From Streptomyces sp. NRRL F-5122 (GTDB lineage: Bacteria; Actinomycetota; Actinomycetes; Streptomycetales; Streptomycetaceae), in assembly GCF_001507435.1 (NCBI RefSeq), contig NZ_LMWH01000150.1, forward strand, positions 1 through 64,000: a DNA stretch of 64,000 nt, written 5' to 3'. The notes below the pieces were generated by a model that had not been told where the DNA came from, ran no database searches, and was given only the letters and a program-made list of their open reading frames with translations. Positions 61,721-64,000 of this stretch are shown here, one piece after another (positions within the stretch are counted from its first letter, which is position 1; each line of letters starts with the position of its first letter). Made by a program: the position numbers and the translations under genes.

Positions 61721-61755
61721 GGTTCCGCCCCGGTCATGAGGACCGGGGCGGAACC
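61721..61755. terminator. strong bidirectional terminator
   Basis: GGTTCCGCCCCGGTC (61721-61735) pairs perfectly with GACCGGGGCGGAACC (61741-61755), a 15-bp stem with a 5-base loop. It lies between the convergent lectin and GH92 genes. Confidence 0.85.
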
Positions 61756-61798
61756 CCTCACACCGTCGGTCGAACGGTGTGCGACGCCCTACGGCGCG

Positions 61799-64000
61799 TC
61801 AGCCGCCGAAACCGACGGCGAAGACGTGGTTGGTGCCGTCGTCCGCCGCCGCGAGTCTGACCGAGGCGATCTGCTTCGCCGGGTCGACCGGGATCCTGGT
61901 GGCGAAGACGTACGTCGTCACCGAGTCCTGGCCTCCGGAACCGGTGACGCGGTACGGCATGGAGACCACCGTGGTGTCCTGGGAAACCGGCTTGCTGCCT
62001 CCCGCGTTGAGCGTCCAGTCGGAGAACACCGCGGTCCCGGTCGACGTGGTGCCGTCGTCGTAGGTCACGGTCACCTGGCTCGAGGAGCCGGTCGACGGGG
62101 CGTTGGTGGCCGCACCGAGCAGGCCGAGCCAGGAGGCTCCGCTCGGCCCGGCGAGCGGAATGCTCTGGCCGGCGAGCTCGATCTCGTCGTCCTTGCCGCT
62201 GCCGAAGGCGGGCCAGGTGTACGTGATCCCGTCCGCGGTGCTCTGCCCACCGCCGTCGACACCCGCGGCCGCCAGCGCGTCCTTCGAGTACGCCCATCCA
62301 CCGCCGTCGAAGCCTCCGGTGAAACGGGTGCCGTCCGGATAGACCCCCTGCGTCGTGTAGTACGGCCACAGTTCGCCCGGTCCGGCCACCACCACGCGCA
62401 GCGCCACCGTGCCAAGACTCGTTCCGGTGCCGTCGGTGAGCGAGAAGAGCACCGGGTAGACCCCCTCGGTACCGCCCGCGGTCACCTTGATCTGCTGCTG
62501 CGCGGTGCCGTTGGCGCCGACGTCGAACGAGCCCGACGAGGCCGGAAGGCTCACGCCCGAGGGCGCCTGGGCCGTCCAGTGCACCGTCTGGGCACGGCTG
62601 CCGATGTTCGAGACGTCGAGCGTCCCCGTGCCGGTGCCGTCGGGCGACAGGACCAGGCCGACGCCGGAGGGGCCGGCCGAGGCGAGCACGTCCCGCTGGC
62701 CGGTGGAGTCCGACGGCGGGGCCGAGCCGTCGGCCGCGGCCCATCCGGTGTTGGCCTGCGTGCCCAGCGTGTAGTCGAGCGTGCCGCCGTTCTTCAGTGC
62801 GCCGAAGGTCGTCCAGGCCTTGTTCCACGCCTTTCCGTTCACCGTCAGCGACTGCACGTACGGCGCGTCGGACGCGGCCTGCGGCGCGTTGACGTTCAGT
62901 GTGCGCCCGCTCGGCAGCGTCACCTGGGCCCGGGTGAAGACCGGGCTGCCCAACGCGAGGACGTCCGTGCCCGGCGTCTGCGGGTACATGCCCAGCTCCG
63001 ACCAGACGTACCAGGAGCTCATCGCCCCCAGGTCGTCGTTGCCGAACGAGCCGACGGGCGCGTTGAAGTACAGCTTCTGCTGTGCCTCGCGCACCGCCTG
63101 CTGGGTCTTCCAGGGCTGTCCGACGTAGTCGTACTCCCAGGGGATCTCCAGGCTCGGCTCGTTGCTCAGATTGGCGTCGGTCGCCGACGGGTCAGCGATG
63201 TCGCTCAGCAGGCTGTCGAGGTAGGAACTCCACGCCTGCGCGCCGCCGCGGGCCGCGATGAGCGCCTTGAGGTTGAACGGAACCATCGGCGTGTACTGCG
63301 CCGAGGTCCCCTCGACGAAGCCGTTGGACGTGCCCGGCGCGAAGCCGGTCGCCCACTCCCCGTCGGCCTTCTTCGCCTGGAGGTAGCCGGTCTGCGGGTT
63401 GAAGACGTTCTGCCAGTCCTGCGCACGGCTCGCGAACGTGGTGTAGACGTCGTTCCTGCCGAGCGACTTGGCGAGTGCCGCGATGGCGTAGTCCGCGCTG
63501 TCGTACTCCAGTTGTGTCGAGACCGGGCCGTAGAAGTTGCAGCAGCCCCAGTCGGCGCCGTCGATCGGCAGATAGCCCATGGTGTCCCGCAGGGACTGGC
63601 CCGGCCGGTCGTTGTTGGGCTTGGTCGCCTCGTGGACCATCGCGTCCAGGGCGTGCGACACGTCGAAGTTCTGCGCCCCGAAGGCACGGGCGCCCGCGAT
63701 GATGCCGTCCGCCGGGTCGCCGACCATCACATAGCTCTCGCCGTTGTTCTGCGCCCACTTCGGCAGCAGCCCGGTCTGGTCGTAGCCGTTGAGCATCGAG
63801 GTGACGACGTCACCCGTTACCTTCGGCTCGACCATCGCCATCAGCTGGGTCTGCGACCGGTAGGTGTCCCAGCCGGAGTAGTTGGCGTACTGCGCCTGCT
63901 GCCCCTTGGCCACCGTGTGGACCTGGTCGTCCATCCCCATGTACTGGCCGTTGTCGTCGGAGAAGACGTTCGGGTGGAGCAGCGCGTGGTAGAGCGCGGT
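61799..64000 (-). CDS. GH92-family glycosidase (alpha-mannosidase type), 5' end outside the window
   Basis: The C-terminal 733 residues of a glycoside hydrolase family 92 protein; the reading frame enters at 64000 with TALYHALLHPNVFSDDNGQYMGMD, so the start lies beyond the edge. GH92 landmarks include YANYSGWDTYRSQTQLM, GYLPIDGADWGCCNFYGPVSTQLEY, EPSLEIPWEYDYVGQPWKTQ and GNDDLGAMSSWYVWSELGMYPQTPGTD, the last with the catalytic Glu/Asp region. A NEW3 (alpha-galactosidase-associated) domain and a C-terminal PA14/CBM-like module follow (residues after about 450). GH92 enzymes are calcium-dependent exo-alpha-mannosidases, usually secreted. It is convergent with the lectin gene and not part of the secretion locus. 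Confidence 0.9.
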   Translation of the reverse strand, partial: TALYHALLHPNVFSDDNGQYMGMDDQVHTVAKGQQAQYANYSGWDTYRSQTQLMAMVEPKVTGDVVTSMLNGYDQTGLLPKWAQNNGESYVMVGDPADGIIAGARAFGAQNFDVSHALDAMVHEATKPNNDRPGQSLRDTMGYLPIDGADWGCCNFYGPVSTQLEYDSADYAIAALAKSLGRNDVYTTFASRAQDWQNVFNPQTGYLQAKKADGEWATGFAPGTSNGFVEGTSAQYTPMVPFNLKALIAARGGAQAWSSYLDSLLSDIADPSATDANLSNEPSLEIPWEYDYVGQPWKTQQAVREAQQKLYFNAPVGSFGNDDLGAMSSWYVWSELGMYPQTPGTDVLALGSPVFTRAQVTLPSGRTLNVNAPQAASDAPYVQSLTVNGKAWNKAWTTFGALKNGGTLDYTLGTQANTGWAAADGSAPPSDSTGQRDVLASAGPSGVGLVLSPDGTGTGTLDVSNIGSRAQTVHWTAQAPSGVSLPASSGSFDVGANGTAQQQIKVTAGGTEGVYPVLFSLTDGTGTSLGTVALRVVVAGPGELWPYYTTQGVYPDGTRFTGGFDGGGWAYSKDALAAAGVDGGGQSTADGITYTWPAFGSGKDDEIELAGQSIPLAGPSGASWLGLLGAATNAPSTGSSSQVTVTYDDGTTSTGTAVFSDWTLNAGGSKPVSQDTTVVSMPYRVTGSGGQDSVTTYVFATRIPVDPAKQIASVRLAAADDGTNHVFAVGFGG

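Overview
The window is very GC-rich and its genes carry almost only G or C at third codon positions. GTG and TTG starts are frequent, and stop/start overlaps of the ATGA or GTGA type are common. The gene families (XRE-DUF2690, Methyltransf_19, MarR, TetR and a type VII secretion locus without EccE) point to the chromosome of a Streptomyces or a close relative. No tRNA, rRNA, CRISPR array, insertion sequence or phage gene was seen.

Left part (1-6.9 kb): a compact cluster with a creatininase-family amidohydrolase, a UPF0104-type flippase, a SAM methyltransferase, a GT4 glycosyltransferase, a degenerate 6-carboxytetrahydropterin-synthase-like protein, a zinc-less MDR dehydrogenase and a CDP-alcohol phosphatidyltransferase. 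Four minus-strand genes are translationally coupled. The mix suggests an uncharacterised membrane-linked, possibly pterin- or nucleotide-derived glycoconjugate.

Middle part (6.9-24.3 kb): ordinary accessory and housekeeping genes. These are an RpiB-like isomerase, an FMN reductase/MarR divergent pair with an operator array, a LigD-type phosphoesterase followed by a broken ATP-dependent ligase, an MBL hydrolase, an MFS exporter/TetR pair with two tandem operators, a two-gene DUF318/TIGR03943 permease, an MprF-like lysyltransferase, small membrane and secreted proteins, a second EF-G, and a class C-type serine hydrolase. Several strong hairpins serve as terminators between genes.

Right part (24.6-61.7 kb): a type VII (ESX-like) secretion locus. 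It holds a beta-helix/double-AAA EccA-like protein, a mycosin-like protease, EccC (minus strand), EccD and EccB, then a long co-directional run. That run encodes two WXG100 proteins, a small helical protein, an 855-aa WXG-containing protein with Asn/Leu-rich repeats, a YbaB-like protein, a third WXG-type protein, and one 16.3-kb gene for a 5442-residue multidomain protein. The giant has a helical secretion-type N-terminus, low-complexity linkers, a Cys/His deamidase-like candidate domain, a clan-CD-like His/Cys pair, an OTU-type cysteine protease domain plus two apparently inactivated OTU copies, a long beta-rich region, a coiled coil and a C-terminal alpha/beta domain. It looks like a giant T7SS effector. 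An SseB-like protein and a membrane-anchored ricin-type lectin follow it. This module is the most interesting part of the window.

Right edge: a GH92 alpha-mannosidase-type gene on the minus strand runs out of the window at its 5' end.
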